NCBI GenBank assembly: GCA_003868215.1
Contig: QWDQ01000086.1
Coordinates: 1-64,000, forward strand
Length of the DNA: 64,000 nucleotides
DNA from: Pseudophaeomoniella oleicola
Taxonomy: Eukaryota > Ascomycota > Eurotiomycetes > Phaeomoniellales > Phaeomoniellaceae
Direction of reading: 5' to 3'
Below are positions 1 to 14,700 of this stretch, in pieces. Each line of letters starts with the position of its first letter. The stretch's first letter is position 1. Below the pieces are notes generated by a model. It had not been told where the DNA came from. It was given only the letters and a program-made list of their open reading frames with translations, and did not search any database. Position numbers and translations under genes: made by a program.

Positions 1-1039
1 GCGCCAGCGACGGTCGAATATCGAAAATCACGATCGGCCCATTTTGACCAAGTCCATCGTCCACGTGTCGTCGAAAAATGGCAGCCATTAGATACGGAAT
101 GGTGTACCAGTGGGCAGCAGAAAGAATCGCGGCTGAAGGTATTGTCAGGAACTGGCAACAATAAGTAATATTTGATTATCAAGACGTTGCTCGAAGAGCA
201 ACGTTGCAGATATGGGCTATGAAACTACTTTTATATGTGCGAGGCGCGCCAAGCACGTGACTTTAGCTATTCAGTCGCGACAGGCCTTGGCCTGGCGTGA
301 CAGGTATAGCGTGTTCAGCGAGATCAATTAGTGATCTAGCTAACCGCTCCTCAACAAGTCTAGTCAACAATCATCTGGACCATAGCAGCACGAACGTCGC
401 CTAGCCTTGTGCCAGCTGCTGTGCAAGGACCAGAGAGACAGCTACTGGGGCGCTGATTAGGGGCAATATGCCGTCATGATCGCCAACACGTACTCCTGTC
501 CGGACGGCGTCGACTTCCTTCACATAAAGAGTCAACAGCGACTCAGGAAGTGGAACGTCACCAGAGGATGAAAGCTTTGTGGGTAGAGCACTGCAGCACG
601 GATCCGAGGGAATTAAAATTCAACTTCGCCAGAGACCTTCTTGAACTGTCCGAGAATGCACCAGTGGGCGCGGTTTTGCCTGTCAGAGTATTCGTAGCTG
701 CCTGGAGTAAGAGAACCAACAATGATTGTGAACATCCTAGGCACAGGTCACAACTGTGCGGGATTTAGTTTTGGATGTAGTGGTCTTCAGCGCTCAGGTG
801 GACCAAACAGTCACAGGGAGCACAGGAGCCAAGGGGTCCACCTAGCGGCCTACAGATGGCGCTGACTAGCTTGGTATTAGTTGCATAAACTCACAGGTTT
901 CAGGTAAACATGAATTCATGATCAGTCAATCAGGACAGTTAGTGTGACACTGATATCTATGAGGCATGCGCCGTCAAACTTCGGACCTGTCGCAGATTGG
1001 CCATGGAACATCTGATTTGCAGGGCAACTGGATGATGAC
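1..1039. other. Gene-free left edge
   Basis: No supported gene. The only open frames are short (about 70 codons), without a good ATG or splice context. Nothing repetitive stands out. Confidence 0.5.
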
Positions 1040-2786
1040 AGGATCATGCTAGGGCAGTATATCCCAGTAATGTTCAGTCAGCGGAGAGTGGTCGTAGTCT
1101 TTGAAAGGCTTCTGTTATGGAATATGTGCCTGGCGGTAGTCGTTTTTGACAGGAAACCTAAGGGTCCAAAGTTGTGCTTGTTCAGTATGAGGTAAGGCAC
1201 ATTCAGCTCCGGTGTTGGCTTGAGAAGCATGAATAAGCCATTGAATACTGGACGCAAAAGCCACGCGTGTTTCAGATGATAGCAGATATCGGACATCCAT
1301 CCCTATTCTAGCTTACGTTTACAAGTAATGCTAGGTGTCCAGAGGGCCTAAATCTGTTATCTAGCTCAGGTTTCCTTTGGTTGGGCATGACCAGTATGGT
1401 TTGTGGATTGAACGCTGATGGCGGAGGTCCATAGTTGAGGTCGCTATCGATGCGCAGGCGCTTGTAGTGTTTGAGCGCGCCCTCTGCCTGTCCAGGTGTT
1501 GATGGTGACGGCCTGGGTCCAATATACTCAGGATAGTCACTTACCTTGAAGCATGTGCGGTGGAAAGGCGCTTCACGTCGTTAAAGGCAAAAGGGGTATT
1601 GAACTCTCTGATGTTGTTCTTTCCTCCGCTGGAAGTCCGCAACGTCGACCTTAAAGGTCTCGATATCTGCTCGCAGTGTAATATGGTCCATCTCTTGTCA
1701 AATATGTCGGTATTGGCTGCGCCTGAACTTCAGACTGATGAGGGAGCGGTTGTCCTCTTATTCTGCGTAATGAATAGAAATCCCTGGCTGAAGCGTTGTA
1801 GGCACTGAAGGAGATGTCTGCAAGTCCTGTATGTGCATCAGACAGGAGAACATCATAGATGGAGGGTCCAAGCATTCATGAACTCCGAGTTTGCTCACCA
1901 ATCATGTATGCGCGTTGAGGGTGGGTGTCTTGAAGCTGTTTATATGACATATCGTAGCTCTTGAATCTGCAATTCCTCCGCAATTGGACAAGAACAAGCT
2001 CTCCCAGGCTCAACGATTACGTTGAAAGAGGTGGGGACATAATTGTTGGTGAGAGGTTGGTGAAAACTCGCCACATATAGAGTACGCTGGCCATCACTTG
2101 AGCTTCTCTGGCAGCTGGACTGCCGTAGCTGAGGAAGAACTTGACCACGCCCACCATTTCCCATCGAAGCGGATTCCAAACAGCAATACTGTTCCCACCG
2201 TCTGTAAGTATTGCCAGGGGCTCAGGCGGTGAGTCTAGCTATAGGATCAGTTGACGCGCTACTTATGCCTCTGAAATCCACATTGCGTGCGCCTTCGAGG
2301 TCAAAGAGATTCCATCTTGTAATTACTTCGACTGTTCGTAATTGTGCCTCCAGCTTAGGGAGATGTCCAAACACCGTGCTGGCAGCGCTGCTACTTCCAT
2401 AGGATTCGGATACCATTGGTGGAGCGCTGTTGGTTCCAAACGAGGCTGAGACGACTGATGTCAGAAGTAAAGTTTGAGTGCCGATCTCCTCTGATGGCTG
2501 ACCACTGCTGTCAGTGGATGCGATGTCGAGTTGTCTTTGATGAGAGCTGTTGCGCCAGATTGACGCTCATTTGTGCGTTCAAAGCTGCAGCTCCGAACCG
2601 GTCTAACAACGCACCCAGGTCCTGGCCGGAAGCTGAAGTGCATGGTACTGTCGCGTCCTGAACGTTGAGAAATTTCATTATACGGTTGGGGAACCCTGTC
2701 TCAGTAATTGAGCTACCGGTTCTGGTAATACTGCCAAGGCTCTGTCCAACGGTTTCAGCCTTGGACAGGAACAACATCTCAGCCAT
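1040..2786 (-). pseudogene. Unresolved minus-strand coding remnant or heavily spliced gene
   Basis: Several minus-strand blocks have protein-like composition but lie in different frames. One opens at ATG 2786 (91 codons, Ser/Thr/Gly-rich). Others cover about 2416-2222, 2179-1940 and 1875-1651. The clearest is 1487-1317: a 171-nt stretch (57 codons) between a plausible acceptor (cctggacag) and a donor (gtaagc). I could not join the blocks into one uninterrupted spliced frame and I do not recognise the family. It is either a decayed gene or a gene with many small exons. No function is proposed. Confidence 0.35.
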
Positions 2787-2931
2787 ATCACATGATTATT
2801 CATGATACTGAACGGAGGCATAACGCCAAGACCTACGTCCAACGGTTCATTGATCAAGGCTCATTCAGTTCAACCGATCGTAGTATTACCTGATCAAGGC
2901 AAAATGCCAAGGTAGCGTCCACCGGTTCAGG
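2733..2931. repeat. Three imperfect 26-bp direct repeats
   Basis: Copies begin at 2733, 2825 and 2906. All share GCCAAG, then GTCCAACGGTTCA or GTCCACCGGTTCA nine bases or so later. They are spaced 92 and 81 bp apart and cover the start of the minus-strand block at 2786 and its upstream side. They could be a regulatory repeat or part of an old local duplication. Confidence 0.5.
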
Positions 2932-3363
2932 CTTTACACCCTCCAATCCAATGTTGTGTGGGGAAGTACAACACCAAGCAAGATCAAATGATATCATTCA
3001 GACCGATGATCTGACTCTTATCAAACAAATTCCCTCAATTGCTTATCTCTTCACTGTCCCTGAAGTGGTATTGTATCTGTGATGTGTCGTCAACCTATCA
3101 GCCATCACCATCAATAACAGTATGATAGGCCCTGAACTAGCGTCGAAACCAAACCAGTGGGTGACTCACGACCTGCCGCACTCATCCGTACATTGAGGCA
3201 GCGTATCTACAACAGGTAGGTTGATAGATAGAACGACTATTGCGCCATCATGCGACAGTCGAACCTCCTTGTTCATACTTCTCCTCGACCGCCGCGGGTC
3301 TCATGTCCAGCAGCTGGTTTCGAACGACTCCAGCGCTCATGGTAACCATTACAAGGCTTCATC

Positions 3364-6036
3364 ATGCCACAGCCTCGCGAACTTACAGAAGGTGAAGGGA
3401 ATCCAGCCATTGTCGCAACTTGCCAACAGACTCGATTTTATATCCCAGAAGACCGCCGCAATCAAGAGGTGCGCCCACATGAGCCAATGGCTGACAGCCG
3501 AACCCACGAGGACTGACCTGCACACTACTGTACAGATATCCGTTGATCAGCTCACAATTTCCATACTTCCTACAGGTGGTCGGAAACAAGCCAAGGGGAA
3601 GGCCAATGTGTCTGCTAAGTCACTGGAAATTCTCGTCGATGCCAATTTGAGGCTCAAGGGTGGTGTACACTACGGGTTGATTGGTCGCAATGGCACAGGC
3701 AAATCTAGTATGTGTCGCATGATCCAAGCTTTGACAGTACCTTGCTAACTACCTCCAAGCTCTGCTCCGCGCCATTGGTACCATAATCATTCCCGGCCTA
3801 CCCTCCGCAAGCAAGATCGCTCTTTTGCAGCAGACCAGCGCCGATGAGAGTCCTGCGGACGCAACCACAACCTCAACCTCAACAACGGCAGTCGACAATG
3901 CTCTCAACAAGGCTCCATTGGAATACATCCTGGAACATGACACGGTCAGGAACGAGATCCAGACTGACTTGGATGGTGAGCAAACCTATTTTCCACTCCG
4001 AACTTCTTTGCTCCGCGCTGACTCCACTGGATGCGCAGTCCTTTCTAGCGGCGATCCCGATAAAGAGGGTGGAGAATGGACTCAGATACGAGCTTATCGT
4101 CGATTGCAGCACAACCGCATGCGCACACAACTTGCAGAGGCGCAGAAAGCTGCCTCTTTGAGGAGCGGCGCGAGGGGAGCTCATGCCCGTAAAGAACTCA
4201 TAGCAGCGGAGAAACGCGTTGAGGATGCCAGGCAAAGGTTCCGTTTAGACCGGCGGTGATTACACATGCGACAACGTGCTGATTCAACGTGGAAAAAGGA
4301 TTGACAGTACAGAGCCACCTTTAGACTCTGAGGAGTGCCAGGATGAGCTCTTGCGCGCTCATGAGTTGGTGGCAGATCTACAGGCTCAACTTGACGAGGT
4401 AAACCATCCCTTGTGTGCGCGCATGTGCAAGCTTCGTCACTGACAAGCGCTGATGATATCAGCGCCGCCTGTTCGACCTTGAGACGCAAGCATTGCGCAT
4501 CCTCCGCGCCCTAGGGTTCAATGATAGTACGATGGCGACACCGCTCAAAGAACTTTCCGGGGGCTGGCAGATGCGCTGCATGCTCGCCAATGTCCTCGTC
4601 CAAGAAGCAGATGTGATGATACTGGATGAGCCGACAAACTTCTTGGATCTACTCGGCGTCATATGGTTACAAAACCACCTCGTTGACCTTCGGAGCTCCT
4701 CCTCGAAGACCGTGGTCGTGGTCTCGCACGATCGTGATTTCATGGACAATGTCTGCGAAGAAGTCATCTTACTCAAGGAAAAGACCCTCGAATACTTCAA
4801 CGGGAACCTCACTGCGTATGAGGAAGACCTCAAGTCGCGCCGTCAACATCTAGTACAGATGAAGGCTTCACAAGATAAACAAATCGCGCATATGGAGAAG
4901 ACAATTGCTGCCAACATCAAGGCCGGAAAGAAGCAAGGGGACGACAACAAATTGCGCCAAGCTGTATCACGCCAGAAAAAAGTCGAAGATCGCATGGGCA
5001 TGCAGACGAATGACAAGGGCGGCAGATTCAAGCTGTCAAGGGATTACGCAGGTGTCGCTTTTCTACATACAAGCGCTTCCATGATGAGTCGTGATACTAA
5101 CACATAGCAGGTTTCCATGAAACCAAACGAAAAGCCATCGAAATCCCCCCAGAGGAAAAGGGCGTCGGTTTGCGTCTGCCCATGGCTCCCGATCTCAGAT
5201 TCCCAGGTCCTCTAGTATCTCTAGAGCACGTGACGTTCGGGTATGGGCGCAACAAACAAGAACCTGTGCTACGAGATATCAGCCTTAGCATCTACATGGG
5301 ATCCCGCATTGGCGTTGTTGGTCTCAACGGCTGCGGTAAGTCCACGCTCGTCAAACTCATCACGGAGGCGGTCAGACCGACAAGGGGCATAGTCAATCGT
5401 CATCCACGCCTCAAACTCGGCTACTACTCGCAGCTGGCTGTTGAGCACCTGCAAGCTGCCGGAAAAGCCAATCCTTCCGCGACAGCGCTCACGACTTTAA
5501 CATCTGAGGTTGACGGTGCGATGGACGAAAGTGACATGCGTGCCCTACTCGGGTCCTTCCATCTGGCCGGTCGAACGGCTTCTGATGTCCCTATCGCCAA
5601 ATTGTCTGGGGGGCAACTGGTAAGTCGCAAGAGCATGCCTAACAGCTGACAAGTGCTAACAGTGAGCAACAAGGTCCGCCTTGCTCTCGCATGCACCGTA
5701 TGGGATCATCCACACCTGCTGGTGCTGGACGAAATCACGACGCATTTAGACTTCTACACAGTATTGGCGCTCGGGAAAGCCCTTAGGGCTTTCAACGGTG
5801 CAATAATTCTGATATCACACGACCGATTCCTTGTCAAGTCCGTCATTGAAGGAGACATCGAGCTGCTTGGCTTGGAGGAGGATGAAGATCAAGATATGGA
5901 CCGACAGATCGCGGAAGAGCTGCGGAGTTCTCTATATCTGCTCAAAGGGGGGAGTTTGAAACGGCTGGAACATGGCGTCAGAGAGTTTGAAGCGAGTTTG
6001 GAGAAGAGAGTTGCCAAGCTAAATATATTGTCTTAG
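3364..6036 (+). CDS. ABC-F family ATPase (GCN20/ARB1-like)
   Basis: A soluble twin-ATPase with no membrane segments. ABC-F proteins act on ribosomes in translation or ribosome biogenesis, not in transport. My exon model is 3364-3468, 3536-3707, 3760-3975, 4039-4255, 4308-4398, 4463-5051, 5111-5619 and 5674-6036. It keeps frame throughout and gives 753 residues, close to yeast Gcn20. The first ATPase has Walker A GRNGTGKST (split by intron 2), signature LSGGW and Walker B VMILDEPTN. The second has GLNGCGKST, LSGGQ (followed by an intron) and LLVLDEITTHLD, where Pro-Thr-Asn is replaced by Ile-Thr-Thr. The inter-domain linker is charged and helical. The ATG at 3364 is chosen because its frame reaches exon 2 cleanly (acceptor tgtacag); the upstream in-frame open stretch starts only with TTG. 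The subfamily (Gcn20, Arb1 or New1-like) is uncertain. Confidence 0.88.
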
Positions 6037-6611
6037 TTGTATATTCCAACTATTTACTCAGAGTGTGATAGAATATGTATATTTTTGTCTACTACTAAGA
6101 CCCTCTATGCTCTACTGAGCCCTGACAATATGTTAGAGCAGAGAGCACCAGAGACAGATAAGTGGGTGATGAGTATATCTGAAGCACCATGACAGAGGCC
6201 ATAGCTGGAATTTTCACCAGCGTCTAAGTCATCAATCAAACTTAGTTCAGATGTCTTCTCTTCTATATCTATTTGCTTGTTGCTACGCTCTTCTAGGAGC
6301 GACTAAGCTCCCATCATTCGGTATGCTTCACCCGTACATCTATAAAGCGGTGCATTAGTTGGTTCCTTCACGTTGTCTAATAACCCTTGCCGACGCTGAC
6401 AGTTTCCCATTCTTGTGGCTGGCGAAGACATAGCTGCAAGAAAGAGAATTGCATAAAATGAACAAGAGATCTCAAACAACGACCGCCGCTCCTAGAGTTA
6501 TACAGGTCTGGTCTTCCAACCTCCCACGGCATCTCCATGTCAGTTGCGATTCCCAAATTCACCTTCGACTGTAGCAGGAGTCATTCCACGTCCCTTCTGT
6601 TTAAGAATGCC
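6037..6611. other. Convergent 3' intergenic region
   Basis: Lies between the 3' ends of the ABC-F gene and the minus-strand MFS gene. It is AT-rich just after 6036, as expected of a 3' UTR. No gene seen. Confidence 0.5.
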
Positions 6612-8227
6612 TTAAAGCTGGTATTTGAAGGATAGCGCTTGGTCTCCTTTCCCTTCATCGGCGACACCCTCCTGTATCTTTCTATCCTTCTCTGCGTTAC
6701 GTCGGGACAATATCCACATCATCACCCAGCTACAGCACCAGGTAAGGCCGACAGCGGTCAAGCTCACGGCATTACCAGTTTTGTAATATGGGGACTCACT
6801 ACGTAGATAAATCTGTCCGGCAATAACGCCGCCGGAGTTGCCGATTGTCTGGTTGAGACCGATGGCGGCAGCACGTTTATAATGCGGGCTCATGTTGGTG
6901 TTGAGCCAAGTGAGGTTCAAGCCTGGGATAATGGGGGCGCCAAACAGAATCAGGTAACAAGCAAAGTATCGAACGGCGGGTGTCTTGCTGCCTAGGAGAA
7001 CAGAATAGCCGGTCATGATAAAGATGCCGGCAAAGAGTATGAATGGGCCTCTGCGTTTAATCCTATCGGAAAACATGGCTACAGCAAAGTACACGATTGT
7101 GCCTAGCAAGTAACACGGAATGGTGAGATACTGCGTCTGTAGGCTGGTATAGCCGATGCCGTGGATGATGGTGGGCAAGAAGGTCGAAATACCTGGCAAA
7201 GATGTTATATAAGCGACACCACAGCGCGGGTAGCTGGCCAGATAATTAACTTACTGTAGTTGTAGATATCGGCGTTGAATTGAATAAATCCTGAGAGCCA
7301 GCACACGGGATCTTTCATTGCCGCTTTGACGTGATCCCAGGAGAAAGCGTCATAGTTGCCATGCGCCTCGAGCCGAGCTTTTGCAATTTGCCTTTCTTCT
7401 GCGTCCAAGAAATATGCAGTCTCAGGGCTATCCGGGTAAAGCCAAAAGGCCGCGATCCCGAGGCAAAAGGAGATGGCACCCTCGATGAAGAAGAGCCACC
7501 TCCAACCGGGATAGCCTGCAGCGCCGTCCATCTGCAGGATTGCCCAGGCAAAAAGACCTCCAAAGGCTCCGGCCAGGGCCAGGGAGATACCAATGCCTGA
7601 TGCTCGCTTGGCAATCTCGTCGCGAGTCCAGAACATTGACACGTACAAGTTCAGGGAAGGGAACAGCGCCGACTCGCAGAAACCAAGAATGAGCCGAGAT
7701 GCGATCAGTCCACCGTAAGACTCGCAGAAGCCGGTGAACGTGGTGACAAGACTCCAGGAGATCATGATAGCGGGAACTGTACAAGTGTAAGAATTACAAA
7801 TTGTCGGGAAAACCGCTGCCAGCCGACTTACTCATTTTCGAAGGTCCCACGACCTTGAATAGAACGGTCAATGGAATCTCGAAGACGACATATGTGACAT
7901 AGAAGATAGACGTGGCCACTGCAAGTATTGATGATCAGTATTTCGCTCTCATTATGGCTAGGAACGTCACAAGCGGAGAGGCATACCGTTGAACTGGGTG
8001 CCCTTGAGGTGAAGGTCATCTTCCAAGCCTGAAATCCTGGCGTTTCCGAGGTTCGTACGGTCTAAGAAACTGAAGAGGTATGTGATCATGAAGACTGGGA
8101 CGATGAACATGTCCAATTTCCTCACTATCTTCCTCTCCTTCACCGGATCGATGTAGACATGGTCACCGCTGCCTTCGGTGGCAGCCACTGCGTCTTGGCC
8201 GACAGAGTCGACATTCTTTTCCGACAT
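6612..8227 (-). CDS. MFS permease of the anion:cation symporter (Dal5/Tna1-like) family
   Basis: Plasma-membrane permease, probably for an organic anion or vitamin-like acid. The ACS family takes up allantoate, nicotinate and similar compounds; the substrate cannot be read from sequence. Four exons: 8227-7987, 7918-7832, 7776-7255 and 7192-6612, all in frame, giving 476 residues. Near the start comes an acidic cytosolic N-terminus, then KLDMFIVP and FLDRTNLGNARI, the hallmark of this family. Later come SRLILGFCESALFPS, GWRWLFFIEG and, across the last intron, the junction NYSISTFLP. Twelve hydrophobic segments are expected. An upstream in-frame ATG at 8275 would add 16 residues; MSEKN at 8227 is more typical. 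It is divergent from the flavin reductase gene on its right. Confidence 0.9.
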
Positions 8228-8975
8228 GCTGCACGTCAGGCCACGAGGCACGGGTTTGGGGATCGTACGCAGCAACCTTGTCGTATGACTGGGAACTTTT
8301 TTCTCGTGGTCCTAGAGCAAAGATCTTATAAAAGGATATCTCCGCTGAGTGATCCATTTTTGCGTCCAAGAGCTCTAGATACCACGGGTGGATCTATTCC
8401 TTTCAGGAGCTCTGTATAAGGCAATTTATCCTATCTTAGGCGAGAGAAGACGGGCTGAAGCGAGGGACCAAGTATGAGATGAGTGACTTGTCGGGAGTAA
8501 TCAGAAATGGAATCGGATGGGATCCACAACGATTATCAGTTTCTCCGATACGCGAAGAGGACGTGACTGGTGGATGGGAACTGTTGACTATCACTCCTTG
8601 AGCAGAGACTGGCTCCGCACCAATAACGGCGCTTGATAACCATGGGACATAACAAAGTGATCCGAGGGTATCGCGAGATAAGGTGTGGATGCCTTGTTCG
8701 GTGCCGCTCCGATTGGTTGGTGGACGAGCTTTTGCCGAATTGGTGAAATCCCAGGACGGAGGAGAGCGTTTCGATTGGTCCCCCTCATTTCTCCGATGAC
8801 CATCAGCGATAAGATTGAAGTTGGATCACCCTAAGCCGTACAGTACGATGTCAGGAGAAGCAAGATACAACGTGGTTCCGGGTATGAATCGAGTCGAATG
8901 TCGTCCAACAGATCATATCCTCTCTCCGAACAGTAGAGCACCCAGACTTTGTACACTTCGAGATCAACCTAAACC
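8228..8975. promoter_or_regulatory. Shared divergent promoter region (MFS / OYE)
   Basis: About 750 bp separates the start codons of the divergent permease and reductase genes, so both promoters must lie here. No specific operator was identified. The short open frames inside are not convincing. Confidence 0.45.
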
Positions 8976-10348
<1,373 letters not shown>

Positions 10349-11763
10349 TCAAAATCAGATTCAGAGAACATAATATAAGAAGAAACTAAAGCCTTGTTTG
10401 GATACTTGGTTTTCTATCCTCTGATTTCACAATCGTACCTAATTACCTTACGTAGGTAGGGCAGGTAAAGGTATTATATACCTAGGTACTCATTGGGAGG
10501 TATTTTGAAACGCGTAACATCTCCCCGTAAGGTACCATAACGCATTTTGATATCTTTCTGCCATCAACTTTGAAAACTCATCTTTATACATTCCGAACCG
10601 CAAAGTCAAGCCCAAAGATGCAAATGCAGATGCAGGAGCAAGGCATCAAAATTGCAGCTCATCATTCTAACCTTTCATGTTTGTTACCTGCAGTGGGTTG
10701 TTACGTGCATCCTTCAGAAATGGACAAAGGACTTTCCTAGAAGTTCACAGTCTCAGATGATGATCAACAATGAAGGGAATCACTTGGTTGCCATTGATAG
10801 AAGAGCATTAATGAAATCATTTGTGCTAGATGACACCTCTGCGGCTGGAAAACATAAGGTAAAGATTCTACCATGTTTGTCGCCACTGCAGTAACTGATA
10901 AGGTCTAGGAGATACTGCGCTGAGACAGCTTCGACTGGCTGACATGGCGAGACACCTCAACATTGGTCAATGCGCCAGACAATGCGCTCCCTTCGATTCG
11001 GGTTCACTGGACGGAATGGCTACCGGCTGATCAAGCATGCATGATCTTGCTGCTTCAAATGCGGACTTTCAAGCGACTGCTTTACCTTGTCAACAAGCCT
11101 CAAAGAGATGTGCTCCGAGAGTTCAATGATGGAGTCGAAAACATACTGAAATTGACCTCGGATGGGAGGTAGGGAGGGGCCCTAATAGACAAATCTTCCG
11201 GACTCAACCGCAAGATGTATCCCGCGCTATCCAAGAGGATTGAGAGTTCGAAAAGCACTGCTGCAGACTCTACAGTACCTAGTACCTAGATTTCGCAATG
11301 CGTCTGTCAGGAATTAGATATTGCAGCACCTGCCTCAAACTTTCTTTCTTATCGACGAAGGCATTTGTTCGACGCGGCCTGGAGATCATATCCTTTGCTT
11401 CCTGCAAGGTTCTTCCGGGCACATGCACAATGCAAGGGTTACATTCTAATGGCTGAAGGTTGATAGGGTGTCAAGCACCAGAAATTTACTTCTGCACAAC
11501 AATAGAGTTCTGTAAGGATATGACAGACCGAAGTTACAGGTATTTCCATATCGAGGTCCGTTCCATTATCTGGAATTCTATCACAGGATAGGTTTAAGTG
11601 GCCAGAAGTTATCCACATCACCGGATCCCTTCTGCACGTTGAGCTGTGCTGCAGGTATACAGCGATATCCACGAAGCATATATATTGCAGAGAACCCCAT
11701 GGCCCGAAGTATCGCAGTCCTGCAACGCTCATCTTTTCCGTCATTCTATAGCAGTGCTCAAGG
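10349..11763. other. Intergenic region, 1.4 kb
   Basis: The 5' part is AT-rich and carries TACCTAGGTA-type repeats around 10435-10500, which are common in ascomycete spacers. A 69-codon open frame at 10963-11172 lacks an ATG and is probably chance. The 3' part should hold the promoter of the giant gene. Confidence 0.4.
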
Positions 11764-14700
11764 ATGGAGATTGAAATTTTGGATTACATATTCCATCACG
11801 TCTTTCTGCCGGTGAAATTACCTCAACAAGATGATCAAGATGAACATCTATCTTCGGGTCTGTTGGCTGAAGTTGTTGATGCTTTGGAGGAATATGATGC
11901 CTCTAACGAAGAATGGACTGCTGAGGGGAGGATCTGCAGGAATGCCATCTTGAACCTACAAGATTTGAGGGACGGTACTGGAACTTTGGACAGTGAGATG
12001 CTTGAGAGCAAGCTGCTTAGCCTACAAGGACGTGGTGAGCTTTTCTTATGCCAGACGCAGCTCGGTGTTCTAACCTCAACCTAGGAGGGATGGAAGTTCT
12101 GCCCATACAGATTCGCAGTCAGAATGCAGCGATCTTGATCCTGGCATCCCCACCAGAGGTTACGTTCGAGTCGTTCGAATTATCATCTAATTCGGCAGCG
12201 GTGTTTTCCAACAAAGGACGTATGCGCCGAGCCTTTCCTGCATTCTCCATTTCCCTTTCTCGCAAGATCTTTGATGACGCTTCCTTTCAGCGTGCTCTGC
12301 GGGGGTTTATCGCAGAGGCAGATGCGACGACTGTTGAAGAGATGTGCCCTAAAGTTTGTAAATCTAACTCCGAAGTAAAGGAAGTCAGAGACACGACCGA
12401 TCCAAGCATCGTCAACGAATTCTTCATGGGAGTACTTGCTGCGATAGGTCAGAAGAGTGGTGTGCAAGCTGTCGTGAAGAATATACGAGATGATGTTTTG
12501 TGGAGTGATGCCTATACACCATGGCGCAGATCTCCTCTCTGGCTTCTAATTCGAGTGACGTTGCAGAGGTGTCTCTCTGTGTCGAGTTGCCGAGACGACA
12601 GGAGAGCTACAAGGTATAAGCAGTTCATGGTCTTCTTCATGGGCCGTATGCTTGACAGAGCGGTGGCACTGGGCTGCCATAGCGACATGATCTTCCAAAT
12701 GATTGCCAAGATTTCGCGTCGAATCGCAAAAGCCCAGCTGGTCCAAGAAGGTTCTGTGCACCAAGTGATGAAGATCCTCGAGAAGGCAGAGAGGTACATC
12801 CAGAGAAGGTGGACAGACATTCAAGCCGGGGTTGGCACTCAAAAGTATGGAATCATGTACCTGCCGTCAACAGCGCACACGCAGCTCAGCCTACCGACAT
12901 TAGGGCCGTACATACAAAGTCTCAACATTCAAAGGCCTCCAACGGCGGAACCAAAGGCCGAACTTCCCCATTTGCAGGCACGAATTGACCGAAATTCTGA
13001 CAGGCTTCCAGATCCAAGACTTGTTGTTGGCAATCTCGACATTGACACGCGTCGGAACTGGTTAGCAGACGTGGAAACCTGGGTTGAGCGATACCTGTCG
13101 GCATGGGCTTCTCGGCAAACAAACGAAGAGACGGTATCGAAAAGCGTCGTAGAGTTAATGAGGCAATACCAAAGCCATGCTCTGAAGCTCTACTCGGAGA
13201 ATACCGAGGATTTTTCCATCATGGTGCTCAATCTCATGGATCTATGGGCCGTCCTCGATACTAAAGCAATACGTCATCTGCCCCTCTTGAGAAAATATCG
13301 TACGCCCTTCCCTAGAGGCCTACTGGATGCCCTTTTATTACCAAAGCTTTCGCAGATGAAGAGACTGACACGAATTGAGGACTACCTGGAGCAGAGAGAC
13401 CGGATAGCGGATCTCGAATCCCGGTACTGCCTCTATGATTGTTATAGTTCCTCGAGCTTTGCCACCAAATACGTCAACAGATCTCCTCATCACACGCAGC
13501 TCCGGAGGACGATCGAGAAATCAGAAGAAAACCGACGTGCCGAGAAGATCAGCGAGCTTGCCCGACTAAAGTCCCAGTATCAACGCCTGGTTGACCGCGC
13601 AACTGCTATGCAGTGCGACTACGAGGAGGTAAGAAGGAAGAATAAATTCAAGAACAAGCACAGACCCTCTTGTTCCAGATGTGCCTTGCAAGCGCAAGCG
13701 CAGTCTTTAAGTATTGAAGTGCACGAGTGGTGTCTGCCTCGCGAAGAGCTGCAATCGAAGGCTGTCGTGTTTGAACTAGAACCTCCTCTGGTCTATTCCA
13801 GATGGCGTGAAGTTACGTGCTCGTTGTTGATTAATATATTCTCACCCAAAGCCGCAGCTAACGAGCAGCGTGCTGCCACAAGAATGTATTCCACAATTGA
13901 TTCCCCGGTGTTGAAAACGCTGTCCAGGTATCCGCCAGAAGGTCCAAAAATGCTGTCTACTGCAAAGCCGTTCATTATCGCCCACTACGGGACACAGAAG
14001 GTATCTATTGCCAGCAAACAGTCCGTGTGTGTCAATCAGGGCATGCACTTCGAGCTGTACTTCGAAAGTCGTTGTAGAAGGTTGTCAGACCTTTTACGCT
14101 CATTCGACATCGCAGCGAAATGCGTATTACCTGTTCCGGATGGCAAGTATGCTGCATTAAGGCACATATCGGCCGGCACGACGCATACATCAAATGAGAT
14201 CATCGCCGACCAATGGAAGTGCAGCGACAAATTGACCCTGGATGAATTCTATTCATTTGGCACTCTGCGGTGCGGCCATCGTCTACAGCTAATAAACATT
14301 GCACGGGAGATACAGAATCGGGGCCTCGATCTACAGCGGGATGAAGTCAATGTGCTGATCACGAATGCTATTTGGCAAGCCAATCCAAAGGGAGATAGCG
14401 GGGTTCGTCGAGAATCACATTTCCTGTTGGACGACCGCCATTTCGCAGCCGACTTCATAAAGTCAGTGACTCAAGCTCTGCCAGACCACGAAGGGAACTG
14501 GCACGGTGCAGTGGCGGTCAGAACCTTGACGATACTCGCCCAGCGGGTGCTCTCGCTGTCAACTGATCCGCACATCCAAGATCAATGTCTTGGCTACCTG
14601 AAACGATGCAGGGGGATCTGCCTTGGCTGGATGGAGGATCTCCAAAGAGAGTTCCGAGACTCTCAAGAAGAAGAGGAACGGCAACGTCTTCGCTCAAAGA

